NCBI RefSeq assembly: GCF_025698545.1
Contig: NC_068570.1
Span: 3,782,001-3,846,000 of the forward strand
Direction of reading: 5' to 3'
From: Gossypium raimondii
Taxonomy: Eukaryota; Streptophyta; Magnoliopsida; Malvales; Malvaceae
DNA: 64,000 nt
Shown piece after piece: positions 46,001 to 57,571 of this stretch. Both the position numbers and the translations under genes were made by a program. Position 1 is the first letter of the stretch, and each line of letters starts with the position of its first letter. The notes beneath the pieces are model-generated. The model saw nothing but the letters and a program-made list of their open reading frames with translations. It was not told the DNA's origin and searched no databases.

Positions 46001-48388
46001 GGACATGCACTTTTTCTATTCAAATCTCTTCATACCCTCTCATTTAGTTTTCAGGCTTTCCTGTTGAATTTTCTGATAAAGCAGCATGAAGGGGAGCTTT
46101 TGTCTCTCCTAAGAATGAGCTTTATTAGATAGAACAGAATGAAGGGAAGCCAAAAAGCTTAGAGTCATTTTGCATTTCTTAACCAAGACCTTACTTATTT
46201 TCTTCAAATTCTTTCAAACACTTCTATTCAATAAGCAGCTAACTTAATATACATGATGACATTATATGCCTCCATCTCAGTCCTGTATGGAAAAAGCACT
46301 CGTCTCTAGCGATCTTACTCAAGACATGGTTCAAGATAATTAAAGCACAAAGGTAAAGTCTTATTCATTTTGTGGAAACTGCGCAGGGGGAAAGGACTTT
46401 GCTGTTGTTGGTTTAGTCCCAAAGGAAGAAAGAGAGGCAACTAAAGAAGGAACACATACAAAAAGATATACACATTAATGCTACTAGGCAGAACAACATA
46501 ATTGGGAGAAACAAAGATCATACCGAGCAAGGGATTTTCATGTTTGGATCTAATTTAACATCTACTCCTGATGCCTTGTAAAGTTTCTCTATTGCTTCCA
46601 AATTAGTGAATGGAAGACCACAGGCAATCTCTTTTACACCTTGCAAGATGACAAGATCCTTTCCACCATGTTTATTGAGAAAGGACCTATATGATGGGGG
46701 CAAACTGTCTTGCTTCAAAATGTAAGATGACCTGAAAAAAACGAATGATTTCACTTCCAAATTATTCTCCCCCCCAAAAAAATAATACATACATAAATAC
46801 ATACGTGTCTTTCCTAGAAAATATATTAAGCTTTCCCCATACTGTGCTTATCGGAAGCCATTACATATACAACTTGTAAAGCTACACAATATCTAAGCTA
46901 CGTAATGTCCTTTCCAAATGTGCAAAAAGAAAAAAAGTGTGATCACTTGTAATTCAAACAAATCTTTTTACACTTTCTTTTCACATATGCTATGACATAC
47001 TTAGGCTTTGCACAATTTTTAGATTTAAGCATCAAAGTTCCTGCTATGAAACCAAGATCGAATGAACTTTTAACTACAGAGCTGATAAGGCAGCAGGCAA
47101 ACATTAGAATTACAGCTTTAACAGGTTGAATGGTAGTTAAAAAAGACAAAGAAAAGGAATAATGGAGTCCCCTGGCCTGCTGATTAAACTCATTTGTATA
47201 TAGACTGAAATATTTCAGAATGCATGCAAAATGTTACAGTACAACGTTTTCTTTTTCTCTTAAATCTTCCTAAAAGGAAATTAAAAAGAGTTTACCGACT
47301 AGTATGGAAAGACTGGGCTCATAATCCAGAAGACTAGAATTCCAGGAGGCTTAGGCTTTGCTTGGTATGAAGGATCAAAAAGGGTGAGGATGGAAAATTT
47401 ATTAGTCACCCAGTATAAGTGGTAACTTCTTTGACCCATAATAATCATGATTCAACAAAAACAATTGCAAGAAAGTTTAATAGTAGGGGAACAAAAGAGA
47501 AAAAAAAAACAGAAAACAAAAATAATTTAACAATAGAAACATACAAAATTTGCGAAGAGGAGAGACACATAAGGAATATGTCACCATGTTTCCAAGTAAG
47601 GGGTTTACACAGCTTCCCAAACCGTTTACTCTTGATTCCACAGCGTGATGCCAACACAGCAGCTCGCATGAGTATGTATATGGCTAAACTTTTATGCTGC
47701 GTGTTATGCCCAGTAAGAAGCATGGAAGGCCCTGCAACCAGTCCTGCTACTAATGCCCTCCATTTCGCAGTCCTTTTGAAAAATTTAACAATCCACTAAA
47801 ATCAAATTTAAGTTCATAAAAACTTTCATTTCAACTAAAGAGAGGAAAATTAAGATAAGAGCATTGCCTGTTATGTCCTCCAAGTTCACCAATAATTTCA
47901 TCTACCGAAACAAATGTACCAGCAAAAGTTCCAAGGAAGAGACCGTATCTAAGTGTCTCCTTAATAGCCAAAGAAATAGCTTCTTTATTAGTAAACGCCT
48001 CAACTTTCCTAAATCAAGAAATTACTGTTCTGTCATTCTCAAATCAAATTAAAGAACAAGAGACAAAAAGATTTATTGCATAACAATTAACAAAATACCG
48101 TGATTTTTTGCGCAGCAAGCGTGCAATAATTGAGAAGAGAGCTAAGCCACCTTTAAGACCGGCTCCAATTGAGAAGCCTTTAGCGGAAGCAACGAAAATT
48201 CTCCGCAACTTATTCGAGTCCACTAAGAGAACAGAATCAGAGCCAAGAGCAGAGGGAGAAGATGACAAAGATTTGGATCTTGTGCAGTGCTTACAAGTGT
48301 CGTCGTGGGATCCGGGGATACCATTCTCGCCGGAGGAAAAGGAGCAAGGGCAGCAGCCATTGATGGCTCCATCACCGTCCGGCGACAT
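43061..48388 (-). CDS. TMEM135-like membrane protein
   Basis: Eight exons on the minus strand: 48,388-48,099, 48,008-47,868, 47,772-47,545, 46,731-46,524, 45,452-45,316, 44,843-44,763, 43,519-43,453 and 43,369-43,061. They make 1,461 nt, 486 residues, with every junction in frame. Features: a Cys-rich N-terminus (CCPCS...TCKHCTRS); glycine-rich helices FSIGAGLKGGLALFSI and YGLFLGTFAGTFVSVDEIIG, which recall Tim17/PMP24-type membrane segments; ALVAGLVAGPSML; the conserved HGNQSC; ALPVYLPVYLIPALIVHR; FPTGLALAIEKKSRRIE; and a C-terminal LNVLDWVFGVPPPPC. TMEM135 proteins sit in peroxisomal or mitochondrial membranes and affect lipid handling in animals; the plant function is unknown. Exons 6 and 7 were recovered only from splice logic. 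Intron 2 has a GC donor. The plant relatives I recall are ~480-530 residues. Confidence 0.93.
44936..44956. repeat. GA microsatellite in TMEM135-like intron
   Basis: A short run 'ggggagagagagagagagag' on the plus strand, inside intron 5. Confidence 0.8.
47773..47867 (-). other. GC-AG intron in the TMEM135-like gene
   Basis: Exon 2 ends ...CATAACAG and the intron begins GCAATG. The acceptor 'tcaaaag' precedes GACTGCG. Joining AG+G restores Arg in NRTAKWR and keeps frame. No nearby GT gives an in-frame join. Confidence 0.85.
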
Positions 48389-49220
48389 GGTGGTGTGAGC
48401 TAGGGATTTGAGGGGGCGGATGTAACCAAGTTTATTGGGGAAGAAAGGAGGAGGAAGACAGTAAGTGAAGAATTGATTAATTGGGGGACCGGTGGGAAAT
48501 TAGGAATTGAAATTTCAAAGTAGGAGAGAAATTGGACAATTTTTTCTGCTCGTTTATCAAGAGAACACCCGCACGTGTCACGTAACAGTTTTTGCGGTTG
48601 CTTTCAGTTTCCTTCCAACCAAAATCCATCTTTACTTCTCTTTCATCAAAAGATGGCCAAAGGATAAAAGAAATTAACCCCTTTTTTTCATATCTATCTA
48701 TCAAACACGTCAATTTATCTTTTTAAAAAATCAAAGTAATTTAATTTCTATTAATTTCGAAAACGACAATTAATTACGACTTAAATATTTTTAGCTCTCA
48801 AAATTTACACATCTTATCAAATTAGTTTTAATTTAATAAATTCATATCACAATATTTGTGTAAATATTGAGGCTAAATTTATTGTTTGTTTTAGAATTAA
48901 GGCCAAAATGAAAAAATATAAACATTGAGGGATTAATTTGTTATTATACTAATCAAAATTATGTACAATTGATGGAAGACATTCACGTCGTGATTATTTG
49001 TCCTTAGTTGCTCACTTTTGAAATTAGCAATGATCAAATTGCTCCATTTTTTTTAGAGAGACTAATTTACTCAATTTTGAAATTAAGAAGAACAAGAGAA
49101 ATCTTTTACCTAAATTAATTAATGATTTTATTTTGTCTATGCCATTTTGAGTGTTAACTAAAATCAAAATTGAGTCGAATTGAATTTTTAAATAAGTAAA
49201 TTTTTCAATACTCATTTTTT
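48389..49220. other. Upstream region of the TMEM135-like gene
   Basis: The first ~200 bp presumably hold its leader and promoter (minus strand). 'cccgcacgtgtcacgtaac' at 48,568-48,586 contains CACGTG and ACGT cores, typical of plant bZIP/bHLH G-box sites. Beyond 48,720 only A/T-rich sequence is seen. Confidence 0.4.
48572..48577. promoter_or_regulatory. G-box CACGTG near the TMEM135-like start
   Basis: Perfect palindromic CACGTG, with a second ACGT a few bases downstream ('gtcacgtaac'), about 185 bp upstream of the minus-strand start codon. G-boxes are bound by bHLH and bZIP factors. Function here is inferred. Confidence 0.45.
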
Positions 49221-52200
49221 CGTTCACATGACTCAAAAGAATACATTGACATAGTTGGTAAAAACAAAACTTGAGTCTTAAATATCTAAATTCGAGACTC
49301 ACTATACATAATTATGTATGGGTCTTCGAGTCATATCATATACTATTGTTATGTACAGATTTTAATTTGATTAATCAATCTTCTTCTTTTTTTAAAGATA
49401 ATGCAATTTAAGCGCACTCGAACTCATGTCCTCTTGCATCGACAATAATAGCCATACCAATCTAGTTAAAATTTTATCAGATTAATCAATCTTGAAATGG
49501 AATAATCTATAAACTTTCAAGAAAAAAAATAAAACATTGCACTTCACATTTCACCTAACAAACGTCCATTATTTAATGGGTTATATAGGTTTTTATAAGA
49601 AAACTCCATTTTTAAGTATGGCGTTTTGTGAAAACGTCACCTTGAGAGAGGTGTTTTTAGGCAAAAAGAAATAAGGATTAGGTGGTCTCTATTAGGTCCC
49701 AAAATTATAAATGGAATAATATCATAATAGCCCTTAAACCTTTATAAAAAATATAATCTATATACTTTAAAATTATACTTAAAATAGTATTTTTAAAAAA
49801 ATTAAAAATTATTATAAAAATTAAAACATATTATTTATTGAATAATCAATTATTTTAAAATTTTAAAGATAACTAAAATAATAAAATATTTTAAATTGTC
49901 TTTTTCATTTTGTTAAAATAACATACTATTTTTAAATTAAAAATTCAAAATAGAGATCATAACCAATAAATTTAATATAAGTTCAATAGCTAGCAATAAG
50001 TTATGCGGTATAATGATAATGCACATTATATTTTTAAATGAGAACGAGATTGAACTTTAAAAATAACATTATTAAAAAGATAGATAATCACAAATCCCAA
50101 ATATAAACCGTGAAATCCAGATGAAAAATTATATTTTATATATATATAAAGTTAGAATAGCGACTTTCAAAAGATAAATAAGCGTTTTCAACGATTTTTG
50201 CCTAAAACGACATTTGTACAAAACTCGTATATAAACAGAGTTGATAGTTCCTTTCAATCTAGCTTACTAGATAATGCTGGCGTTTGATCTAAGTTTTCAA
50301 ATAGAATTCTAGTTTTTTTTATTGGTTAAACGCTGTTATTAGTCCCTATACTTTACAAAAGTTACGAATTTAGCCTTTATATTTTAATTTAGTCGTTTTA
50401 GTCATGTACTTCTCAAATTTTAAAATTTTCATCCTCACCAAATAATAATTGTCAAATTCATTAAGTTATATTATTTTCAAAATTTGATGCTACAAACATA
50501 CTATCATACATGAAATATCATGTTAGCTTGTTATTTCTACATATTACTTACTAAAAATTCAACTAATGAATTAACGATTACAATTTACGAAATGCATCAT
50601 CCTATTCCATCAGTTTGTTGGAAGGATATTGATAATTTTGGGTACTAACAAAATATCATTTCACTTAAAATAAAATTGATTTAAAATAAATTATGATTTC
50701 AGGAATTATTTATTAAATATTAATAGTAAAATTCATTCTTTCAAATTTTCAATAACAAATGATTACTTGTTATCATTTTAAGAACAATTGCGGTGTGAAT
50801 AATTAGATCCAATACAAATATAAGTTATGATTTATTAGTCGGATGTTAATTTTTTCAAGAATAATTTGAGTTCTAATGATTATTGTACCGAAAATTTGTT
50901 GATATGTATGATATCCTAATTTTGATTTTGGTTCAATGTTGATGGTAAATATTTAAAAAATAAAAAATTATATTTAATAAATATAATTATTTTCATAAAT
51001 GATGTCATGTCGATAATAAATTTATAAAATTAAATTTCAATTAAAATATTTTATATATAATTACACCATGCTCATTCATTAAATTTCCTATTGGATTAAA
51101 AGTTAATTTGTGGTTTTATGATTATTATTTTTATTCTTTTTCCCATTTTATAAAGTTTATGTTGATGGAAAAGGAAAAATATTTCAGTAATTTGAAATCT
51201 TTTCCTTCTTTTTATAAATTATAATAACATGACAAAATTCAAACAACTAACATGATTAACACGACTCGATCATTTGAAACCATTTGAAAACTATTTAAAT
51301 ATTTAAAACAATTTGAAGCATCATAAGTGTAACATTCATACAAAAAAAACCACCAACTAACAAATCTTTAATGCATCATCATCAAAATTATTAATAAATT
51401 TATATTTCGACCGTTCAATTTTAAAAAATTATAATATGATTATTGAATCATTCGAAAAAATTTATTTAAGTCAATGAATTGTTAAAGCTTTTTTTTTACG
51501 TTCAACTAGTGAGTTCCAAGCGACGATTTGACGGTCAGTATTATTGATCAGTACCCATCGATGAGTTTAATAACATACTTTAGATTCAAGTCGATATGAC
51601 AATAAGTATTAGATATCATAGAAGAAAGTTGTTTAGATTATGGTTCATAGTTTCATGACATTTAAAGTTGTTTCATGAAAAAAATTTAACTATGGAAGAA
51701 AAAAGGAAAAAAAACTTTCCATTGGTATAAAGAGTGCGAACAAAGAATGTCGTACATTAACAAATTTAATAAATCAATAACTTAAATAAAAATTTTCGAA
51801 TAATTAAATAATTATTTTATAACTTTTTCAAATTAAATGACGAAACTGTAAATTTACTCCTTGTATATCTACCTTAGATATAGTTTACCCTAAATTATAT
51901 CCTGATTAAAGCCAAGCTTCTAAGCTATGAAAGTCAAAATTCTGATAGCAGTTGGACGGTGGATCTATAATCAAGGAAATCATCACATACAAAAATACGT
52001 GGACAACATCAAAACACCTAACTGTTATGTTTAATTTTATAATATATATTTCATTTATTTTATAATATGTAACTTTTAAATATAATATACTATAATATAA
52101 ATATTAAAAAGATATTAAGTTATTCCTGTTTAAAAATTTAAAAAGGTAATACTAATAATATTAAATAAATATTAAATAAAAATTATTATTTTTAAATAAA

Positions 52201-52950
52201 AATAGTATGGGTAGACTTAAACAAGTTTAGGTTAGGAATATACAAATATGAATGGACATCGACAAAACTTAAGACCCATGTTCTTAATTAGACCGAATTT
52301 GGACAATTATGTATGATATTGATATTATTTAGAAGTCCGATCTAATCTATAAATATCTCTAATCATGAGCTTAAATTAATAAATATAATATTTATATCAT
52401 AATAAAATTTAAATGCATTATATCTATAAAGAGGTATATAATTAATAAATATTAAATAAAAACAACTATATTTTTAAAATAAAAATATGAACGAGCTTAA
52501 ACTAATTTGTGTTAATTAAATACTGATATGAACAAATTTAGTATAATTTAAGGTTTATAGAGTTAAATTATTCTTTAATAACTATTTATAATAATAATAC
52601 CACGTCTAAACTTAACCTAAACTCGAACTAATCTTACCCCACCCATCACCATCATATGTAATATTTAGCCCAATGAGTCTGATAGCTGGAGGCAACTACC
52701 ATTCCTTGCCCATAATCACACTCATTAAAATTTTAGAACAGAATAGAAACATAAATGTGAGATGAACTCCCATGTTCTGGTGTTGCTTCCCATGTCACAG
52801 TTAGAAAACCATTCAATTTTTGAGAAACAATTTTGAGGAATTTATTAAAACCTTTATATCCGCTTAGTTGTAGTAATTTGGGAATTAGCCCAGCCTAGTG
52901 TGCTGGAACTCAATTGTAAGGTCTTCTCACAACTTCAAATGGGTAAGTAG
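49221..52950. other. AT-rich intergenic tract with SINE-like remnants
   Basis: No gene. Weak pol III-like box pairs occur. At 49,240-49,310 (+), 'catagttggtaaaa' is followed by 'aaattcgagactcac'. At 49,400-49,480 (-), 'tagattggtatggc' is followed by 'gagttcgagtgcg'. These resemble A and B boxes of tRNA-derived SINEs, but no ends or target duplications could be defined. 50,324 starts a GGTTAAA MITE-like end without a clear partner. Confidence 0.35.
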
Positions 52951-52958
52951 CTGTTAGT

Positions 52959-53638
52959 AGGGCTTGAGGTTAAATTAAATTAAGTTGAATCGAGTGAAAA
53001 ATTTTGAGTTAATTGAGTTTACGAGTCATATTTTATCATTCTAATTTGATTTGAAATTTTTTCGAATTGAGCCGAGTCGAATCGATGAAATTGTTCGAGT
53101 TAAATTAAAAAATTAAACATGTCAAATAAAAATATTGTTATAGTATAACTAATTCCATGTTAAAGCACATGAATTTGAAACCTATATATTTGAAAAAAAT
53201 TCAAAGAAAATATTTAAAAATAAGATAATTGAGTATGATAAATTTGAATAATTAATTAGGTTCAAATTATTATTTTAGAAATTTTTTATAATTTTAATTT
53301 TTATATGTTTTTAGAATTTTTTTGGTAATTTTTTTAAAATATAAATTTTAAATTTTTTATAAATATTTTAAATTTTTGAAAATTATTTTAATTTTTGTTG
53401 TGAGAGACCAATTTTCTACTACTTTTCAAACTTGTCAGGGACCAAAATGGTATACACACCAATCTGTTATTCGAATTATTGGAGTTATTTGAATTGTGAA
53501 ATTTAACTCGACTCGAACTCGAAACTCGAATCGAGTTATTCGAGTTAACTCGAATAATTCGAATAACTCGATTTGATAACTCAAAATTTGATATATTTTT
53601 TTATTTTTCGACTCAAATCGAGTTTTATTCAGCTCCGA
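52959..53638. mobile_element. TCGA-rich foldback element (hAT-like MITE)
   Basis: The ends are roughly inverse: 'agggcttgagg' on the left and 'cagctccga' on the right. They lie between CTGTTAGT (52,951-52,958) and CTATTAGT (53,639-53,646), a 7/8 matching putative target duplication. The right part (53,510-53,575) is a dense palindrome of 'actcgaat/attcgagt' units. There is no coding capacity. Confidence 0.6.
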
Positions 53639-53649
53639 CTATTAGTTAT

Positions 53650-55630
53650 TTTCTAATTTAGTGACTTCCCACATTAATTTAATTGCACATAGATTAATTA
53701 TTTGATTTAATAAAGTGTTATATTAAATGTGCTTATAAAAGATCATTTGGTTGGTATAAGTTTATATGTTTACATCTGTTTTTACCAATGCAAGTCAATA
53801 AATCTCGATAATCAAATCAACCAGATTAAGTGTTTTGGAGTATTTCATGATCTGTATTTTTGTTTTAATTTAGATAAATTGAAATTATATGTCTATTATG
53901 TAAAATTTGTTTATTTTGTACAACATGTTTTATTTATGTGGAATAATTATCCCAAGGAAATTGTTTCTGCCAAATGAAGGATAGTGGAGAATATGTGAAA
54001 TGTTTGGTATAAGATCATGCTAACAATGTGTAAGACCAAAGAAAGACGTATTGTTAGGTCGGTTTAGTTATCAATAATCTTAAGCTATGTATGAGAGTAC
54101 ATTAACAAATTGTTAGTTATGTCTCAAGACTGAATAATGTTGTGTTAAGTATTAAAAAATAGGGCTCATTTGTATGAAAAAGGCTCGATGTTGCGGAGAG
54201 ATCTCAAATTACATCTAGAGAGGTTTCTGCGGGCTCGTTCTTGACATTTTTGAGACCCTAGGCAAAATGATAAACCGGGCCCTTTTTAAAAAATTATAAA
54301 ATGTAATACAATAAAATAAAATTATATACTAGTAGTTTCATTAAAATAATATATTTTATGAAATTAAGCGAATAATATAATTTTCTAACAAAATTAAAAA
54401 TATATATTTTTCATCCAATCTACTTTTATGTCATCAACTACAAAAACATAAAAATCATTAAAAAAAGGGTTCTCTGAGCATTTTGAGATGCAAAATCATT
54501 AATGATAAGATTAACATCAATATTTTCCAAAAGTCCTTCTCAATTTTTAATTTTAAAATTAGTTACTACTAATAAAAGGGACAAAACTCAAAATTATACA
54601 CAATTTTGGTCTAATGTATAATGTTATACATGACTATTAAGTTAGTATTTTTTATTTTAAAATATCATATTAATGAACTTATTAGAAAAATTGGACAGAG
54701 TTAACAATTGAACCGAAATTTAAAACATGAAATATAAAAGGATTATATTTCAAATGTACAAAAAAAATATAAGGATTTAAAAGTATATTTTAAGCTATTA
54801 TATATATAGTATCTATTTTAATTACATTTAGGTCACCATGGTACAAATCTAGTAGGTTATTATTATTTTTAGATTTTTATATAAAAACCAATTATAAGTG
54901 GATATGGCGTGATGATTATCACAATAAATCATAAATTTCAATTTTAATGCGTCGAAAAAATATAAATTATTTATTCAAGTAAGAAAAAATATCTATTCAT
55001 ACTATAATTATTTAAGAATTTTACTTAACTATATGATGAATTAATCCAACCTCAATTTAATTGTGAATTTGTTCAAAAATAATTATTTTATATATTGTTA
55101 CTAGAGTAAAAATTTCTGTCTAGATTGATGTCATTTGTTTTAGAGCATAATACAATAATAATTAAAAAATTGACATTAATTTAGATTTGCTTGTTGAGTT
55201 TTTACTCCATTAATATTGACGGAATAATTACTCTACTAAAATATATTATTTATACCAAACAATAAATAATATTTAAGAATCTTTTTATCTAAAATAAATA
55301 TTATTTTAAAGATATTTTTATCTTTTAGGCCCCTTTTATTTTTGGGCCCTGGGCGGCTACACCTCAAAACATCCCCCAGGGTCGGCCTTGGGTCTCTAGA
55401 CTTTCCAGTCAAACATCTTCTATCTTTTAACCAAATGAACTCTTTCAATATTTTCAAACTCATGAATATTTGGAGAGTGGGCTCCAATCTTAAAAACTTG
55501 AACATAAGATAAACTAGAAAATCTTAGTTAGGATTTGCACAATCCTATTTTTTGAAAAACCATCACCACCTTGTAAACAACTAGATCTCAAATAATGATT
55601 GCTAAATAATTGCAATTATAACATCTCACC
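53650..55630. other. Old transposon debris, no intact gene
   Basis: A segment at about 54,258-55,385 is bounded by GC-rich phrases: 'gagaccctaggcaaa' and 'aaccgggccc' on the left, 'gggccctgggcgg' and 'cagggtcggccttggg' on the right. This resembles the GGGCC-ended plant MITEs. Its interior is A/T-rich. No target duplication can be named. Confidence 0.35.
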
Positions 55631-55639
55631 AGTCTAGAA

Positions 55640-55962
55640 CATGATCCAAAAAAGATATTATGCTTATCAAACTATTCCATGTGTGAATTGTTAGCTAGAG
55701 AGGCCTATAGTGGTGATCTCATGGGTTATTTTTATATCACTAAGACTTACGATATTTTGCATGAGCATTTTCTACTTGTATAGCAAGCAAAAAAACAAAG
55801 TTAAAAGTGATACCTCATGGTTTGTACACTCCTCTTCCAGTACATAATTCAACTTGGATTGAGATTTTGATGGATTTGTGTTAAGTTTTCCAAGGACCAA
55901 GCAAGAAACGAGATTGTATTTTCGTGATTGTTGATAGATTTTCCAAAATGACACATTTCATC
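55640..55962 (+). pseudogene. Ty3/gypsy integrase relic, cut by a solo LTR
   Basis: The plus strand reads CELLAREAYSGDLMGYFYIT, then KTYDILHEHF, matching the integrase zinc-finger region (consensus LLVREAHGGGLMGHFG..KTL..L.EHF). After a stop it reads LPVHNSTWIEILMDL, a second stop where F is expected, then KKRDCIFVIVDRFSKMTHFI, the first integrase catalytic block. Sequence homology ends at the insertion site of the LTR at 55,963. The element is dead (in-frame stops). Confidence 0.8.
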
Positions 55963-56913
55963 TGTAACACCCCGACCTGAGTCCGTCGCCGGATTAGAGT
56001 TATGAGGCATTACCAATCAAAATCCGACCCAAAATTATTATTACCAAAATTAGTCAACAATTTATTTACAAAATTGGACCAGATATTAAAACATTAATAG
56101 ACACAACAATGCCACTTTTGGACAGAAATAATCCTCCTCCTAACGGCAACATTTAACAACTAAAATACAATAAGTGTCTTAAATCGGACAACCAATGATT
56201 CACATCACAACCTTAGCATATTAATTATCTAAATACCATAATTATGCCCTAATTTGGACAGTCAATGCTTCATAATATAACAGCAGCATATTAATTAGCT
56301 AATAACTTGTCTTAAGTTCAACTTTAACTCCCTCATGCAGTACAAACCGAACAGCATGTAAGTTAACTTCAATTTTTTTTATATATACATCGAAAGCAAT
56401 AATGAATGAACATCAAACTAAATAAAATTTTAAAGTATGGAGTTCAGCAGATTAAATAACACTTACTTATCTATCATAGCTTATACTATAATCAAATATG
56501 TATAATTAAAATCTCCATTTTAATGACCTTTAAAACTATATGCATAGACACCAAAATAGGTCAAAACAAAGTAAGCCATTTTCGCATGGCTCATATTCAC
56601 ATATCCCAAAATTAAACATATTAACTAGACTATACATGCCATAGGTTCGAATTCAAAATATATAAAATACCAAAGACGGTCGATAGTGTGATAGACTATG
56701 CTGATGATCCCCGAGCTCGTAACGTGACTTCAAAATCTATAAAACAGAGGTAAACAAATACAACACACGTTAAGCTATTTAAGCTTAGTAAATCATGAGC
56801 AAAAATTCATATATATATATACTTATACTTATTCCATCATTAAGTTAAAATAAATCAAAATCATTTATATATTTATATATATATCAAATGCATATAATCA
56901 CTTAATTTAACAT

Positions 56914-57344
56914 ATTCAGATCACCGGCACTTAGCCTGCTAGGTTTATAACCTGATTCATATCACCAGCATTTAGCCTACTAGGCTTATAGCCTGATTCA
57001 GATCACCGGCACTTAGCCTGCTAGGCTTATAGCCTGATTCAGATCACCGGCACTTAGCCTGATTCAGATCACCAATTCCAAACTTGATAATTCAATGATT
57101 CAACCGAATACATTTATATATATATATATCTTTATATTATAGATTCAACTACTACCATCATAATATTTAACTTCCATTATACTTAAATAATATATATTTC
57201 ACATTCAAACATATTAAAATAATCTAAGCTAATAACTTCGTTCCTTTGATTCAGATCACCGGCACTTAGCCTGTTAGGCTTATAGCCTGATTCAGATCAC
57301 CGGCACTTAGCCTGCTAGGCTTATAGCCTGATTCAGATCACAAA
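56914..57344 (+). repeat. 41-bp minisatellite, two arrays, inside the solo LTR
   Basis: Unit 'gatcaccggcacttagcctg' followed by 'ctaggcttatagcctgattca'. Four copies (the last partial) lie at 56,914-57,072 and two at 57,249-57,344, separated by A/T-rich sequence. Units are nearly identical, so the array is young. Confidence 0.9.
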
Positions 57345-57530
57345 TTTCAATTTCACATATACAAAATATTTCCTCAAATAATTCTTTATAACAAACACAT
57401 GTTCATTGTAGTTCATGTCCAATCAATTAAAAGTTTATAAATCATGTCTTCAATTCAATTCAAACACTTATAAATTTATAAACACACATATATTTATATA
57501 TTATTACTTAACTAAATTCAATACAAGAAC

Positions 57531-57533
<3 letters not shown>

Positions 57534-57569
<36 letters not shown>
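57534..57569. repeat. (TA)18 microsatellite
   Basis: An uninterrupted alternating AT run inside the solo LTR. Shorter AT runs follow near 57,704. Confidence 0.95.

Positions 57570-57571
<2 letters not shown>

Noticed and set aside
47419..47799. 126-codon plus-strand frame
   Set aside because: Antisense of TMEM135-like exon 3 and intron; the minus-strand reading has conserved protein content and correct splice sites.
48108..48398. 96-codon plus-strand frame
   Set aside because: Antisense shadow of TMEM135-like exon 1.
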